Position numbers and translations under genes: made by a program. From Alisma plantago-aquatica (Eukaryota > Streptophyta > Magnoliopsida > Alismatales > Alismataceae): DNA of 64,000 nucleotides. The stretch is from NCBI GenBank assembly GCA_963693085.1, contig OY856409.1, positions 1,533,218,472 through 1,533,282,471 on the forward strand, given 5' to 3'. The notes under the pieces were generated by a model, which did no database searches, was not told where the DNA came from, and saw only the letters and a program-made list of their open reading frames with translations. Below, piece after piece: positions 11,501 through 22,880 of the stretch (position 1 is its first letter; each line of letters opens with the position of its first letter).

Positions 11501-11843
11501 TTATGCCACTTGTATCGTCAAAAAATATGATAACATTGATAAACTCATAAGAAGAGAAAGACAACTACGATATTGCTCTTCTTGATTGAAAATAGAGAAC
11601 TTGTTTATGCTCTGCTTCTGATTGGTCATTGGAAGCTCATGTAGTTGATATTGATATTCATGGAGATTCTTGAAAGACAAATCATTCTCATCAACAACTG
11701 GAAGTTCCACCTGGTCTCCAAGTTTGAGGTTTTCATATATCGCAGCACATATTTTGTGAATCTGAGACTATATATTGGATAATTCCTTTGTCCTCTCTTC
11801 CTTTTACTGTGGTAGTTGTTCCTGTATAAGAGATATGGCAACC
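11501..11843 (-). pseudogene. MAP65/PRC1/Ase1-family gene fragment
   Basis: The minus strand from about 11838 reads EQLPQ-stop-KEERTKELSNI-stop-SQIHKICAAI, then VELPVVDENDLSFKNL and HEYQYQLHELP. This is the segment of plant MAP65 microtubule bundlers that contains the conserved KEER, SQIxKIC, VDExDLSxKxLxxxQxQLxEL series. An acceptor-like ACAG lies just upstream. Two TAG stops replace codons expected to be Gln (CAG) and the similarity fades after NKF. It is one exon's worth of a roughly 580-residue protein, without the rest of the gene, so a captured and decaying fragment. Family identity is from memory of the conserved motifs. Confidence 0.78.
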
Positions 11844-12475
11844 AGCTATAACTTAACCTACATTAACACAATTGAACAAGTTAATCAAGATTTTCATTTA
11901 TACCTCTAAAATGGTCTGAGCACTGAACTCTTTCCTCCATTCAAGCCACATTTGTTTGGTATGATCACTTTAAATAGACATAGCGGTAGGAAAGTAAAGA
12001 AAATATAAAGAACATGCACACGCTTGCATTACTAACCAAGTTCAGATGGAAAGAAGGAGAAATGAAGCTCTCATCCCAAGTTCACTTTCGTCCAAGTTCA
12101 CTAGGTTCAATCTTCTTGCAAACGCCGAGGCTAAATATGATATCATGTTCTGCCATCAAGTATGATGCATTGAAAGCATACAAAAGTGTGAGGAAGAAAG
12201 AAAACAATTGATAAAAAGACAAGAACCCCAAGAGCTACTTTTTCACCTGTGTATACATGGAGAGGAATCTGCCAATATAACTGGGAAACACACCACAGGT
12301 ACTAGAAGAATATAAATGACAAATCGATATTAATGGTTGTCTTGGTTTTCCTATAATAAATTTGAATGGTTGGACCATGTAGATTGAAAGGAAAATTTCA
12401 ATTAAGCTCAGGTTGACTATTATTGGATCATAACAAAAATAAAGACAAGCCTGAGAAACCCAATTCAAGCAAGAA
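11844..12475. other. no recognisable gene; possible exon remnants
   Basis: Short minus-strand stretches with splice-like edges occur here. One at about 11900-11970 reads QMWLEWRKEFSAQTILE before a GTATAA donor. Another at about 12015-12140 reads SLGVCKKIEPSELG, is broken by a stop, and ends before a GTTAGT donor. I do not recognise either. Lying between MAP65 and UBP26 pieces, they may be further captured exons. Confidence 0.3.
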
Positions 12476-12712
12476 TTACCTTTGGGTGGAAAACTTAACA
12501 CCTAGTTGAAAAGTAAGAATGGTAGGATGTTCATGGAGCTTAATGCACCGAGTAGCATCTGCACGCTGACCGAATGATTCATAGAAGTATTGATTATCCC
12601 CATTTTTCTTTTCTAAGCTAAGATATTGTGCTTTACTTTCAGATATGTTATTCAAACCATCACTATTTAACTCAATTCCATATAATTTGTCCAACATGGA
12701 AGATGCATCCAA
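12476..12712 (-). pseudogene. UBP26-like ubiquitin-specific protease fragment
   Basis: The minus strand reads DASSMLDKLYGIELNSDGL, then YLSLEKKNGDNQYF, RADATRCIKLHEHP and LTFQL. This matches the part of plant UBP26 (C19 deubiquitinase; histone H2B) around its Cys-x2-Cys zinc ribbon. Both cysteines of the NQYFCxSC motif are lost here (NQYFYESF). A frameshift after FQL is followed by VLSFPPK in another frame, then a GTAATT donor. An acceptor-like CCAGAG lies upstream at about 12712. Catalytic Cys and His regions were not found nearby. It is therefore one captured exon, non-functional. The match is strong over about 70 residues. Confidence 0.82.
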
Positions 12713-13849
12713 CTCTGGTTAGCATATGGAGAACCTTTAAAATAACTAAAAAGTGTTTTCGTCAAAACTACCTTAAGGCGTCACCTACGTATGAAAGCAT
12801 AAACAAACTAGCTGGTGATTAATTGTGTTGGCATTCTGACTGAGACAGCACACAAAATATATAAAATTCAGGCAACAACAAGCATTATACATAGTGATGA
12901 TGTGCTAACCTCAATGAGTTCATGGGCGCATATGGGTTCAAGACCCCATCAGGCGTTGGAGTTTTTATGCCATCATGAATTGGGGTTGCTGATAAGAATG
13001 ACTAAGAGTTGATCCATAAATACATGCAACCTTTCATAACATATACATGTGATAGTGTATAAAAAGAACACAATATATTTAGTATACCTCCAGGATCCCT
13101 CATCAGAGTCGTGGGGATATGTAGAATATCAAAAAAGAGAAGGATGTGCATATAGAAATGACAAATATGCACACACATAAAAACATAATGCATTAGAAGA
13201 TGAAAATAAAATACATACATGAAGAGAAGAAATAATAGTGCATAAAAAGGATAGTGCCTACCCAACTATCTTCTTCCGTGAAACAGGGTCTTTATTCTTG
13301 AAGCATTGGCAGCAGTGAAGCAAACTGCATGTACTTAGAAAATTTCAGACTATATAAATACTAGCATCTCAAGAGAAAGGAGTTGTAGTCAAATGTATTC
13401 ATAGAGAATTCCCTTTGCAAAGTAAATACAAACAAGACAAAAGTGTATTAGTAAAGCTATAACTAGTGGTTGATGACAATATACAAAGATTGAAAATTCA
13501 AGTTGATGTGTCGTGACAAATGATGAAAACACAATTCATATATGAGAACAAATTACATACATAGCCTGAAGAGTCATTGAGTAAGAATAGTAGATGAGAA
13601 TGAATTTACAGATTAAACCATGTCCATGGAGGAGATTCCATAGGATGGGACTGTCAATAAGATAAAATTCAAGAGAACCTTATCATATGGATATATAAGG
13701 ATGAAGAAATCATACTCTAGATCCAACATTAATATGGGTCTTTGGAAATAAGGAGTTTCACCCATCCATCATATATTATAGGTTTCACATATGGGCACTT
13801 GGGCAACCTATTGATGATACAATTACATATTGCACCCCACAAGTAAGGT
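12713..13849. other. no recognisable gene
   Basis: This AT-rich sequence contains only short random frames. A short stretch at 13260-13330 read on the minus strand (LLHCCQCFKNKDPVSRKKIVG) has a cysteine cluster and could be another captured exon, but I cannot assign it. Confidence 0.35.
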
Positions 13850-14072
13850 CGGGTAGGGGAGATGGTTGTTGATGTCCTCTTGAGTTCAGTTGGGTGAAGG
13901 GAAACACGGTGCTGCTTGCTTTTCGGATGGTATAGTTGGTTCGGGATTTGTTTTCAGAGACCACATAGGTCCAAATTTGGGTGATGCTACCCATGTTCTA
14001 TGGGGAGGTTGGCAAACACCTCAGGCTGAAGCCCATGCCATTCTCATTTGCTTACAATTTGCATCATGTTAG
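13850..14072 (+). pseudogene. RNase H-like (RVT_3 type) domain fragment
   Basis: The plus-strand frame ending at 14072 reads SDGIVGSGFVFRDHIG followed by AEAHAILICLQFA. This is the start of the plant RNase H-like fold seen in LINE-derived and domesticated proteins: the D-G-x5-G-F-V-x-R-D-H-x-G segment holds the first catalytic Asp, and A-E-A-x-A holds the catalytic Glu. The frame stops right after the Glu helix and its start is broken, so only half a domain remains. It may be a LINE remnant or a captured exon. Confidence 0.65.
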
Positions 14073-15394
14073 GTTTCTAAAGGATAATTATTGAAAGTAA
14101 TGCTCTCATATAGAATATATGTATCTAACTTGAAGTATTAAATCTAGAGATACAAAAGCACCAATAATAGCATGTTATGGAATAACTAAGACAAGCATAC
14201 AATTAGGTCAAGTTAAGTAAGTATGAAGTTATCACAAACTAAAACAAATTGAATAAGAGACAACAATTTACTTACTTATGTGTAAAATATCTAAAGTGAC
14301 AGATTATTAACGTTGGTTGGCTGACATAGAGGCATTTGATTGTGATCCCTATATGTATCCTCATTACCATCATAATCTTTTTAATAATAGTACAAAAGAA
14401 CTAACAATAAAGAATGTGATAGTTTGTTGGTCTAAACAATTGAGTCTATATAGTTAGAATGTTGTAATATATATCATTTTCTAGTTTACCTTGCTTTGAA
14501 ATGCCTTAATGTGAACAATCACAATGACATTCCATAGAGGAACTGTCGAGGTGTATTACAAATAGCCATTGGAAGAAAACACACACCAAGCATACATGTT
14601 ATAACTTTCTAATGGGGTTAAAAAAATCAAAATATGAGGTTTTGGGCAACAATAAATTAAGTGCTCTTGAGATTAATACGCTGACGAGAACCCCTAACAT
14701 GTTATCTAGTGTTTCCAAATTTCCTTATAGCTCAACTTTTAATATGTTTACACAGAAGGTTTAAATAGATATATCAACAGTAGCACACAATGACAAAGAA
14801 TCTTAGACCAGTCCCCCCCATTCAGGCTAAAAACAATTAGGTGAATTCTTAATTCTTATTAAGGTTCACATTCTTCTTCGTAATATGGGTCAAGTTTCCA
14901 AAATAACACAAAACAAGATAATTTAAAAGCATAATGGCATAACCTAGAATAAATAGAAGTAACAATCATGCAACCCTAAGGATGATGACATTGTGGGTCG
15001 ATCGAGAAAGGTACAACTAGTTGTCCTAATAATTGACCAGGTGGTTAACATAAACATGCATAATAGTTTATGAGAGACTGTAATGTTTATTCCCTAGCAT
15101 TGATCCATCTAAAGAACATTTAGACACATATTATATTATATAGATTAGTTCTTTCCATTAAAAATAACAAAATGCAAATCCAAGAAAGAAGAGGGAGAAT
15201 GATGTAAAGGTAATATGAGAAGCAAGGGATCGCATCATAGTATAATCAATGAATTAGCAAACTCACTTCTGTGCTAAAACTTGGCTTAACGTGTCACTTT
15301 GAAATTCTGTATTTTGAATATATTTGGTTTTTTTTAGAGTGATGTGGAATATTGGATCTCCTGGAAAGAGAGCGACAATCAACATTGCTATTTG
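14073..15394. other. AT-rich stretch without recognisable features
   Basis: There is no open frame of useful length, no clear repeat and no terminal structure. It lies inside the CACTA-like insertion between the RNase H fragment and the SINE. Confidence 0.5.
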
Positions 15395-15406
15395 TTATAG
15401 TTTATT

Positions 15407-15573
15407 TTTTAGTTAGAAGAGACATTAGTATCCCCCCTCCCTCAAATAGATGCCAGAGCCCGGATGACCCAAGGGTTGGTAAATACAATGCGCAACAGGG
15501 GGATTCGAACCCGGGTCCCTCAGGGAGGACAAGCCGGACCGAACCACCTGCGCTACATTGGTCGGGTTATTCA
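15407..15573 (-). mobile_element. tRNA-derived SINE
   Basis: Read on the minus strand, it has a RNA polymerase III A box TAGCGCAGGTGG (15544-15555) and, about 33 bases downstream, a B box GGTTCGAATCC (15501-15511). The body ends in an A-rich tail (CTAACTAAAAAATAAAC). The 12-bp direct repeat TTATAGTTTATT flanks it at 15395-15406 and 15574-15585, a target duplication of normal length for a LINE-mobilised SINE. Boundaries are approximate on the tail side. A bare tRNA pseudogene is less likely because of the tail and duplication. Confidence 0.8.
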
Positions 15574-15585
15574 TTATAGTTTATT

Positions 15586-16547
15586 AGTTGTACATCCAAT
15601 ATGTGAAAAACAAGTACTATTCTTTGTTACTGTAATTACCATCCAACGACGTCACAACTATATATATTTTTTTTCTTTGTAAGAAATATTTGTGTACATG
15701 CTTACTACATGACATACCAAATAGGAAAAAATTTCATCTACTATCATACGTTCTACATGTTATTTTTACTTGGAGTAAGTCGTTGAATTAGTGATTCCAC
15801 GGTTCCATACTCTAATGAGTTAGTTATTTGTTGGTGGGGATCATACAACTATACAAGACTATGTTCAGCCAATAATTTTTATGTAACATATCTTGTAGTA
15901 TATTTTATTTCAGATATGACTTTTGAGGTTGTTATAAACTCTCTTAGACGACTTCAAAAAAAAACTCTCTTAGCCATATGAAGAATAATTTATGTAGTAG
16001 TGAAGATTCAAAATCCATCCAACTGTTAGTAGATACTTATATGTCTAAAGTGCTAACTCATAAAGGAGTCTTTATTAAGAAAACTGCTACAACGGAAGAG
16101 GAATACAAATGCAATCAAATCCAAAGCATCCTTCTCAACCATTGTACATATTTAATGAATCAGGTATTACCTTATGAGTTAGACCTGAGTTCGTGATTGA
16201 TGGATATGTTCGTTCCAAGCAGTGATTGGCATTGAAAAAATGTCTGATCTGAGTTTACTGATGTACAAAAGGTGAGTATTCTCGGTCATTTGCTATCCGA
16301 ACATGATTGAAATCACATAAATCTTACGGGATCAATGAAAAGAATGCCATCACCATATTGAAACATAAATTCAGGTTCCATCTATAAAATGCCAACAGTT
16401 CAGACTTTTCAAATTTGCAGCATAATAAATAGGAAAACGGTACATGTACGAAAATGAATATGCGACTGAAGGACCAAACATTACCATATGAGATCAATTA
16501 ACATCGTTGCATAACTATTTGACAGATACAGGGGAGAAAGTAAAATT
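15586..16547. other. no recognisable gene
   Basis: The sequence is AT-rich. A 72-codon plus-strand frame at 15978-16196 has no recognisable similarity and no supporting context. Confidence 0.45.
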
Positions 16548-16890
16548 TGTGAATATAGTGGAAGTAGAGGAGAGTAGAGTAAACCCTAGAAGAAGGAGAT
16601 GATAAAACGAGAAGCACAACTAGCAAAGAAGAGAGTGAGCAGTGAAGCGAGGGAGAAGGGAATGAGTTTCATATTCAACCTCTGTCCGGCCCGTCATCTT
16701 TCTCATTTGATACATAGAGTATATATAAACAGGAGTGGGCCCCCTTTTTCACTTAGTACACGGGAAGGAGGTTGAGCCTTTTTAACAGAAAGCTTAACAG
16801 CTTAACAAACATACTATTAAACAAAAAATAAAGAGAAAATGAAATAGAGCTGAGTTCATTTAGATGATATCACTGCTCTGTGCCTTAACA
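16548..16890 (-). repeat. 3' LTR of copia copy B
   Basis: It begins TGTGAATATAG and ends CTTAACA on the plus strand. It differs from the 5' LTR (21843-22185) at a visible number of positions, for example GTAGAGGAGAGT versus GAAGAGGAGAGG and TTCATATTC versus TTTGTATTC. The two LTRs were identical at insertion, so this is not a recent insertion. Confidence 0.9.
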
Positions 16891-16916
16891 CTCCCCCGCA
16901 AACTTGGTGTGGGGAC

Positions 16917-17291
16917 TCACAGACCAAGTTTGAAAAGAAAACTCTCCAGAGCTATGCAAGGTACATGTTTTATGAATCCATTAGCGATTTGATCAGTGGA
17001 GGAGACATTCTGAGTTACGATGTGTCCCAAGGTGACCTTCTCTCGTATGAAATGGTATTCGATTTCAACATGTTTGGTTATACCATGAAATATGGGGTTC
17101 ACTGTCATGTAAATAGCACTCAAGTTATCACAGAGTAAATGACCAGGTTCAGGGAGAGAGATTCCTAAATCTTTAAGAAGAGATGTGATCCATGTGATTT
17201 CAGTAGCTGCTAAAGCGAGACTACGATACTCAACCTCAGAGCTAGAGTGAGAGACTGTGGGTTGCTTCTTTGAGCTCCAAGAAACACACAT
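16917..17291 (-). pseudogene. copia RNase H and Pol C-terminus (copy B)
   Basis: The 124-codon frame reads WSSKKQPTVSHSSSEVEYRSL, then LLCDNLSAIYMTVNPIFHG, KHVEIEYHFIREKV and STDQIANGF. These are the standard copia RNase H landmarks (the Glu of S-x-E-x-E-Y, the Asp of C-D-N, and K-H-x-E-x-x-Y-H-F-I-R-E). It degrades the RNA strand of the RNA-DNA hybrid during reverse transcription. This segment is open, but the upstream frame is broken. Confidence 0.88.
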
Positions 17292-17594
17292 ATTTCCAAG
17301 AAAGATACAATATCCAGAAGTGGATCGTCTAGTGAGAGGGCACCCTACCCAATCGACATCACAATAAGCTGTAATTGAGATATTAGTAGAAGGACAGATA
17401 GATAATCACAGAGATAGAGTCCCTTTTATATAACGCAAGATTCGTTTGACCATAGTTAAATGATGCATAGTAGGAATAGCCATGAATAGGCAAGCTGTGT
17501 TCACAGCATATTGGATGTCAGGTCGAGTCAGGCATAGATATTGCAAGCTACCAACTAATTTTCTATAGAAAGTAGGATCATTCAGAATAGGACT

Positions 17595-18238
17595 CTATTC
17601 AGAACCTTTGAGAAAATCCTTTATCATCAGAGAACAAGTTGGCTTACAGTTGAGTAGCCCAGTAGAATGTAGAAGTTCAGTGGCATACTTTCCTTGAGAG
17701 AGACGCATCCCAGAAGATTCAAATAGAACATGAATGTCTAGAAAATAGTGCAGATTACCAAGATCCCTTAGATTGAATTGTTGTTTGAGAGAGTTGACAA
17801 AACTATTAATGCAAATAGAATCACTTCTTGTTAGTAAAATGTCATCGACATATAATAAGAGATACATAATTTTCCTTTCAGAAGTGTATATGAATAGGGA
17901 GGGATCAGCATTACTGCATTCAAAACCATAGCCAATGAGATATTCACTAAGCATATTGAATCACACATGTGGTGCTTGTTTAAGACCATATAAGGCCTTT
18001 TTGAATTTTCACACATAATTAGGACTAGTACTGCTCACGAACCCAGGGGTTGTTCCATGTAGACTTCTTCAATTAGCTCTCCATTCAAAAAGGCATTACA
18101 GATGTCCAGTTGTTTGAAATTCCAACCTTTTATTATTCCAATCGTGAGCAAAATTTTGATAGTGGAAGATTTAACTACTGGACTAAAGATTTCTAAATAG
18201 TCCACTCCTTCCTCTTGAGTGAATCCCTTGGCAACCAA
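17595..18238 (-). pseudogene. copia reverse transcriptase (copy B), broken
   Basis: Minus-strand segments give AKGFTQEEGVDYLEIFSPVV and LDICNAFLNGELIEEVYMEQP (18035-18238), then after stops KALYGLKQAPHV and LLLYVDDILLT (17595-18010). The catalytic Y-V-D-D box is intact. A TGA replaces the conserved Trp after QAPHV, consistent with TGG to TGA, and another stop follows MEQPLGS. The part from about 17300 to 17590 (SCxRPD-type connection) is also degraded. Confidence 0.88.
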
Positions 18239-19715
18239 TCGTGCTTTGTATTGTTTAGAGTTCCATTTTTGTTATATTTGATTTTATAGATCCACTTCGC
18301 TCCTACAACATTATGACCACATGGTCTGGGAACCAGGGTCTAGGTTTGATTGTTATGTAAAGCCTCCATCTCAGATTTCATAGCATCTATCCATTGTGGA
18401 TCTCAAAGAGCAGATCTCACTATTTTGGGAATAGCAGGAACCAAATTTTCCAGTAAGGCATATTTTGGATTAGGTTTTACTATGCCTTGTTTCCTTCTTG
18501 TGATCATAGGATGGGTATTGAGGTTGTTTTTGGTATGAGAAGTGGAAGGATCATCAGATCTATTTTTAGATATAGATATATGACTGTCCATCCCTGGATG
18601 AGAATCAATAAGATCAGGCATTTCAGTTTCAATACTGTTATTGACATCATTGTTGTTATTTGAATCAGAACTGAGCTGAGTAGAATCCAATATGTCACTG
18701 AAGACAGAGAGTTCTCCAAGAGCTACATTAGTCGGGATGTTGTCTTTGTAAGGAAAAACATTTTCATTGAATATAACATGTCGAGACAAGTATACAAATC
18801 CAGTTGATGTGTTCAAACATCTGTACCCTTTATACTTATCTTTATAACCCAAGAAAACATAGGGAAAAGACTAAGGCTCCAATTTATGAGCAATATAATC
18901 TCGTATATATGGGAAACATAAGCATCTAAAACTCTTAAGAATGGATAGTCAGGTGTTTTCTTGAACAATCCTTCATAAGGTGACTTCATTTGCAGACCTT
19001 GAGAAGGAAGTCTATTTATAAGGAAAACGACAGTTGAGAAAGCTTCAACCCAGTAAGCAGTAGGTGTTTTAGCATCATACATCATAGCTAATCCTAACTC
19101 CACGATCTGTCTGTGCCTTCTCTCAACTTGACCATTTTGGTCAGGAGCATATGGACATGAAATAAGATGAGTTATCCCTTCTTTACTTATATAGGTGTCT
19201 ATATTCTAATTTACAAATTCTCCACCTCCATCAGTTTGTAGAGTTTTAATTTTGGTATTGAACTTCGTTTGTATCATAATATGGAAATGTACAAAAGTCA
19301 AATAGAAATCACATTTAGATTTTAAAGGAAAGAACCAACAGTAACTAGTACATCCATCGACAAGCAAAGCATAGTAGTTAAACCCTTGTTTGGACATGAC
19401 AGGTGATTTCCACCAAAGATCATAGCTAACCTTTTCAAAAGGTTGTGAACTCCTTACATGAGTTTGAACAAATGGTAATCATTTACTTTTTCTAATCTCA
19501 CAGCTTGAACACAAATCAAACCGACTGGAACTCATAGGAAGGACGCCTTTATTGACAAGGAATTTAATGACAGACTTATTTATATGACCTAACCGTTTGT
19601 GCCAGACATCAACACTAGTTTTTGCTTGTCGATTTGAAAAATAACAACTAGAAGTTGATGTCTCTTTCAGATCTTTAGGATGAGTAGGCATGATTTTCGA
19701 CTCAAGAACATACAT
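18239..19715 (-). pseudogene. copia integrase, GAG-pre-integrase and linker (copy B), broken
   Basis: GAG-pre-integrase is at 19479-19715 (DVWHKRLGHINKSVIKFL ... FDLCSSCEIRKSK). The integrase core is at 18813-19397, with YALLVDGCTSYCWFFPLK (a D-G variant of the first Asp region), LQTDGGGEFVN and the later VEAFSTVVFLINRLPSQ. The C-terminal region at 18403-18852 includes GYKDKYKGYRCLNTSTG followed by an acidic Ser/Asn-rich linker toward RT. Stops fall at 19200-19206, 19400-19480 and 18870. The same region in copy A starts at base 1. Confidence 0.87.
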
Positions 19716-19738
19716 GCCTTTGGTGCACTTTCCTTTAG

Positions 19739-20200
19739 CTAGCAGCTTTCCCGTATGTAGATGTATGATGAAGAAGTAGTCCTTGAAGAATAAGAAATAG
19801 CATGGATAAGTATTTGTAAGATAAGAAACAGATAGAAGATTTTTTTAATCTGAGGAACCACAAGGACATCCTGTATTGGAATGGGAGTATATTGGACAAT
19901 AATCGTGTTGCCTTTATGTAAAATTGGAAGAAAAGACCCATCACCAATCATTATGAACTCATGACCTTTGTAAGTAATGAGATTTTGTAAAATACCTTGG
20001 TCAGTGACCATATGATCTATAGCCCCTGTGTCAATATTCCATTCAGTAGTACATGAGTCAGTTAATTTCATGGCAGCAAAAGCTTTAGGTTCTTCAGACA
20101 ACCCTTGTGGAATATCTCTGGCTTGATAGGCATTATTGAAGCGATTTCAGCACCGTAGTGCATCATGACCTCATTTTCCACAGATCTGACACTACAAGTT
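19739..20200 (-). pseudogene. copia protease and zinc knuckle (copy B), broken
   Basis: NIDTGAIDHMVTDQGI carries the D-T-G-A motif at about 20010-20040, and upstream at about 20150-20185 a CCHC zinc knuckle (CQIC ... GHDALRC) contains an in-frame TGA. Copy A has the same TGA, so the stop predates the duplication of the two copies. Confidence 0.75.
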
Positions 20201-20349
20201 TGATCTTCCTCCAATGTAGTTGCCACTAGATCGTGACTAGGTGAAAACCCTCTTCCTTATAAATTGAATTTATTAAGAGGTCGAGTCCCTTGGGGTTGGG
20301 TAGGAAACTGTCCAGGTAGAAGATGAGTGTACTGATAAGGTCCAAGAAC

Positions 20350-20868
20350 TAGGGGTGAGCAAATAATGGTCCAAATCGCAAAACCGGACCGGACTGCTCA
20401 ATTCGGTCCGGTCTGGTCCGGTCCATTTTGTGTTCGGTCCGGTCCGCGGTCCGCGAATTTAAATGAGTTCGGTCTTCGGTCCGGTCCAGTCCAAAACCGG
20501 TCTGGTCCGGTACGGACCGCAGATTGACTTTTATATAAAATTAATGTATATTTGAAGGTGTATTCTATGATAATTACAAGTAAAGTACATATATAATCAC
20601 TACTAGTATAAATGTTTGATACTAAAGTTGTATAATTGTTAGAAGTGACTAAGATTATCAACTTTGTACAATTAAATAAGTTGTAAAACATGTAAAAAAG
20701 GATGATTACGGTCCAAACGGTCCGGTCCGGTCCTAGCACAAAACGGTCCGGTCCCGGTCCGGTCCTACCTCGAAACGGTCCGGTCTACGGTCCATAGATT
20801 TGTTAAATTTCGGTCCGCGGTCCGGTCCGGTTCGGTCCGGTCTGATTCTGGACCGATGCTCAGCCCTA
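20350..20868. mobile_element. hAT-type miniature element inside copia gag, copy B
   Basis: The 519 bp element has the same TAGGGGTGAGCA / TGCTCAGCCCTA ends as at 1747-2255 and the same 8-bp duplication CCAAGAAC (20342-20349 and 20869-20876). It differs from copy A by substitutions and by an extra GGTTCGGTCC-type repeat near the right end. The identical insertion point shows that it entered one ancestral copia before that copia was duplicated. Confidence 0.92.
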
Positions 20869-20945
20869 CCAAGAACTGCAGGACTATCATAAGAATTAGA
20901 TGTGTATTGAGGTCTTGGTGGATTATTGTACTAATTTGGAGGTCT

Positions 20946-21815
20946 CTAAAAACTGTCACACCTTTCCCTTCTTCCAGTGGATGGATATCGTTGGCTAACA
21001 AAGGCCATGTTGTGATTAACACCAGTTGTTGTCAGCCTAGAACTCTTATGCATTTCATAATCCTTTAGCAAAGATACAATCTCAGAATAGGTAGGGACAA
21101 GGGGTTTCATCATGGAAACAGTAAAGACTTCATACTCTGCTCCTAATACATTTAATAGGTAATATACTTTATCCTCTTCATCTATGGTTTTACTGATAGC
21201 ACGCAACTGATCACATATGTTCTTGAACTCATTGAGATATTCGATAAGAGTTTTGTTCCCTTTTGAAGATAACAGAGGCGAGACATCAGTTCGAAAGATC
21301 AAGATTATGAAGATTTTTGAAAACAGTTCTTCAGAGCAGACCAAACCTCAAAAGCCGAATTAGCCCCAACGACAATGCTCAAAACCTCTTCAGACAAAGT
21401 ACTTGTAATTCATCCTTTAACAAGACCATCAGTGCGAATCCAGGTGCGATACAAGGGATTGAGAGAGACATTACCTTGACTGTCAGTAATGTACTTCTCA
21501 GGTGGAATTTTGAAGCCGTCTATGAATCTGTCGAGAGAATTCCCTTCAATGAGATCTCGAATTTGCAGTTCCCAATAGAGAAAGTTGGAATTCGACAACT
21601 TCAGAGAGACATAGTTAGAGATGTTCACCTTAGAAGGGAAGGGATAGACATTTGGTATTCCAGATCCATCAGATTGAGTGGTTCCCTCACGAAGATCGTT
21701 GCTCTTTTGAATTTCCCCCAACAACGGACATAGATGCATGTAGTGACGATTTCTTCACAAGATCTCCGTCTACAGATCGACTTCCAGATGAGGTAGACTC
21801 CTTGCTCTTGTCCAT
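20946..21815 (-). pseudogene. copia gag (copy B), frameshifted
   Basis: The ATG at 21815 lies close to the primer site, as in copy A. The front half is shifted near 21700, where copy A reads NSKEDNDLREG and copy B reads EIQKSNDLREG after a small deletion. The LKLSNSNFLYWELQIRDLI segment is at 21410-21739. The rear half (LIEYLNEFKNICDQLRAI ... LLNVLGAEYEVF) is at 20946-21344. Gag builds the particle; this copy is defective. Confidence 0.82.
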
Positions 21816-21842
21816 CCTTTACCTTTCAGGGCTCTAATACCA

Positions 21843-22185
21843 TGTGAAAATAGTGGAAGAAGAGGAGAGGAGAGTAAACCCTAGAAGAAGGAGATGATAA
21901 AATGAGAAGCACAGCTAGAAAAGAAGAGAGTGAGCAGTGAAGCGATGGAGAAGGGAATGAGTTTTGTATTCAACCTCTGTCCGGCTCGTCTTCTTTCTCA
22001 TTTGATATAGAGAGTATATATAAACAGGAGTGGGCCCCCTTTTTCACTTAGGACACAGGAAGGAGGTCGAGCCTTTTGAACTGAAAGCTTAACAGCTTAA
22101 CAAACACACTATTAAAAAGAAAACAAACAGAAAATGAAATAGAGCTGAGTTCATTTAGCCGGTATCTCTGCTCTGTGCCTTAACA
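21843..22185 (-). repeat. 5' LTR of copia copy B
   Basis: This is the promoter-bearing LTR, closely similar to the copy A LTR at 3232-3575 and more similar to it than to its own partner at 16548-16890 by eye (for example it shares GCTCGTCTTCTTTC and TTTGTATTCAACC with copy A). The primer site abuts at 21830-21842. Confidence 0.9.
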
Positions 22186-22880
22186 TAACCTAGAAAGCGG
22201 GTGTATCATGGGTTAGGTGATCCATTGCTGATTACAAGGTTGTCACTTGAATACAAGTCAAAATCCTCTATGCCAGCAAATAAGTGTGTAATTAAAGATA
22301 CGACTAATGAGGAAGTTTTTGGACTTCACATTCTGATATTCCTAGGTGCGCTAATATCTGGGAGAATTTTCAGAGATACAAGAACACTAGGGATGACTCG
22401 CAACGGGCTAGAGGGAAACATGATGGCTGAACGGAGATGTCGCCTTGCAAGCTCGCACACGGATCTATAAGGGCTACCATGGATTTATTCTAGACCTGAA
22501 TCTGTCACCAAAGATGTTATATTTCATGTTGCATCAAAGCAAAAAAGGGGCACATCAGAAAGAAGGTTCCGGACGAATGGTTAACCTGGGAAGAAAGGGA
22601 ACTACATAATGGGGTATGATGGGGAGGAAGAAGGAAATAGGAGGGTAAATCGAGGACAAACAAAGATTTAAGAAAAAGATGGAGGAGCATGGTGACTAGT
22701 GGAGAGATTGGGAGGACGCGGAGGTAGGAGTGGATAGGGTTCCACGCAAGTAAAATAATTAAAAACAAGATGCGCGCTGATTGAAATAAACCCGCGCCTT
22801 GGGAAAAAATTCAAAGTGAGCACTGTTGAAAAAAGAACCTCTGTGCACATTTTGGGCCGAAAATAATTTAGAATTAGCAT
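22186..22880. repeat. three-copy unclassified repeat F, copy 2
   Basis: It begins at the outer edge of the copia B LTR and matches 3576-4280 and 24709-25400. It diverges after GAATTAGCAT, where TTTCTCCCTCGC replaces the AT stretch of the other copies. No assignable gene. Confidence 0.8.

Larger units (their letters stand above)
16548..22185 (-). mobile_element. Ty1/copia LTR retrotransposon, copy B (complete, decayed)
   Basis: This full-length copy is 5,638 bp including the hAT insertion in gag. The 3' LTR is at 16548-16890 and the 5' LTR at 21843-22185 (343 bp each). The primer site is GGCTCTAATACCA (21830-21842). The polypurine tract reads GTTTGCGGGGGAG on the minus strand just inside the left LTR (16891-16903). 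Domains run Gag, protease, integrase, RT, RNase H from right to left. Bases flanking the two LTRs (AAATT left, TAACC right) do not match, so the expected 5-bp target duplication is missing. Many stops and frameshifts interrupt the coding frame. Confidence 0.94.

Noticed and set aside
11277..13265. An intact host gene made of several small minus-strand exons
   Set aside because: The recognisable exons belong to two unrelated proteins (MAP65, UBP26) and contain stops and lost key residues.
15482..15560. tRNA gene on the minus strand
   Set aside because: A and B boxes are present, but the cloverleaf cannot be completed (no matching acceptor stem seen), and the A-rich tail and flanking duplication fit a SINE better.
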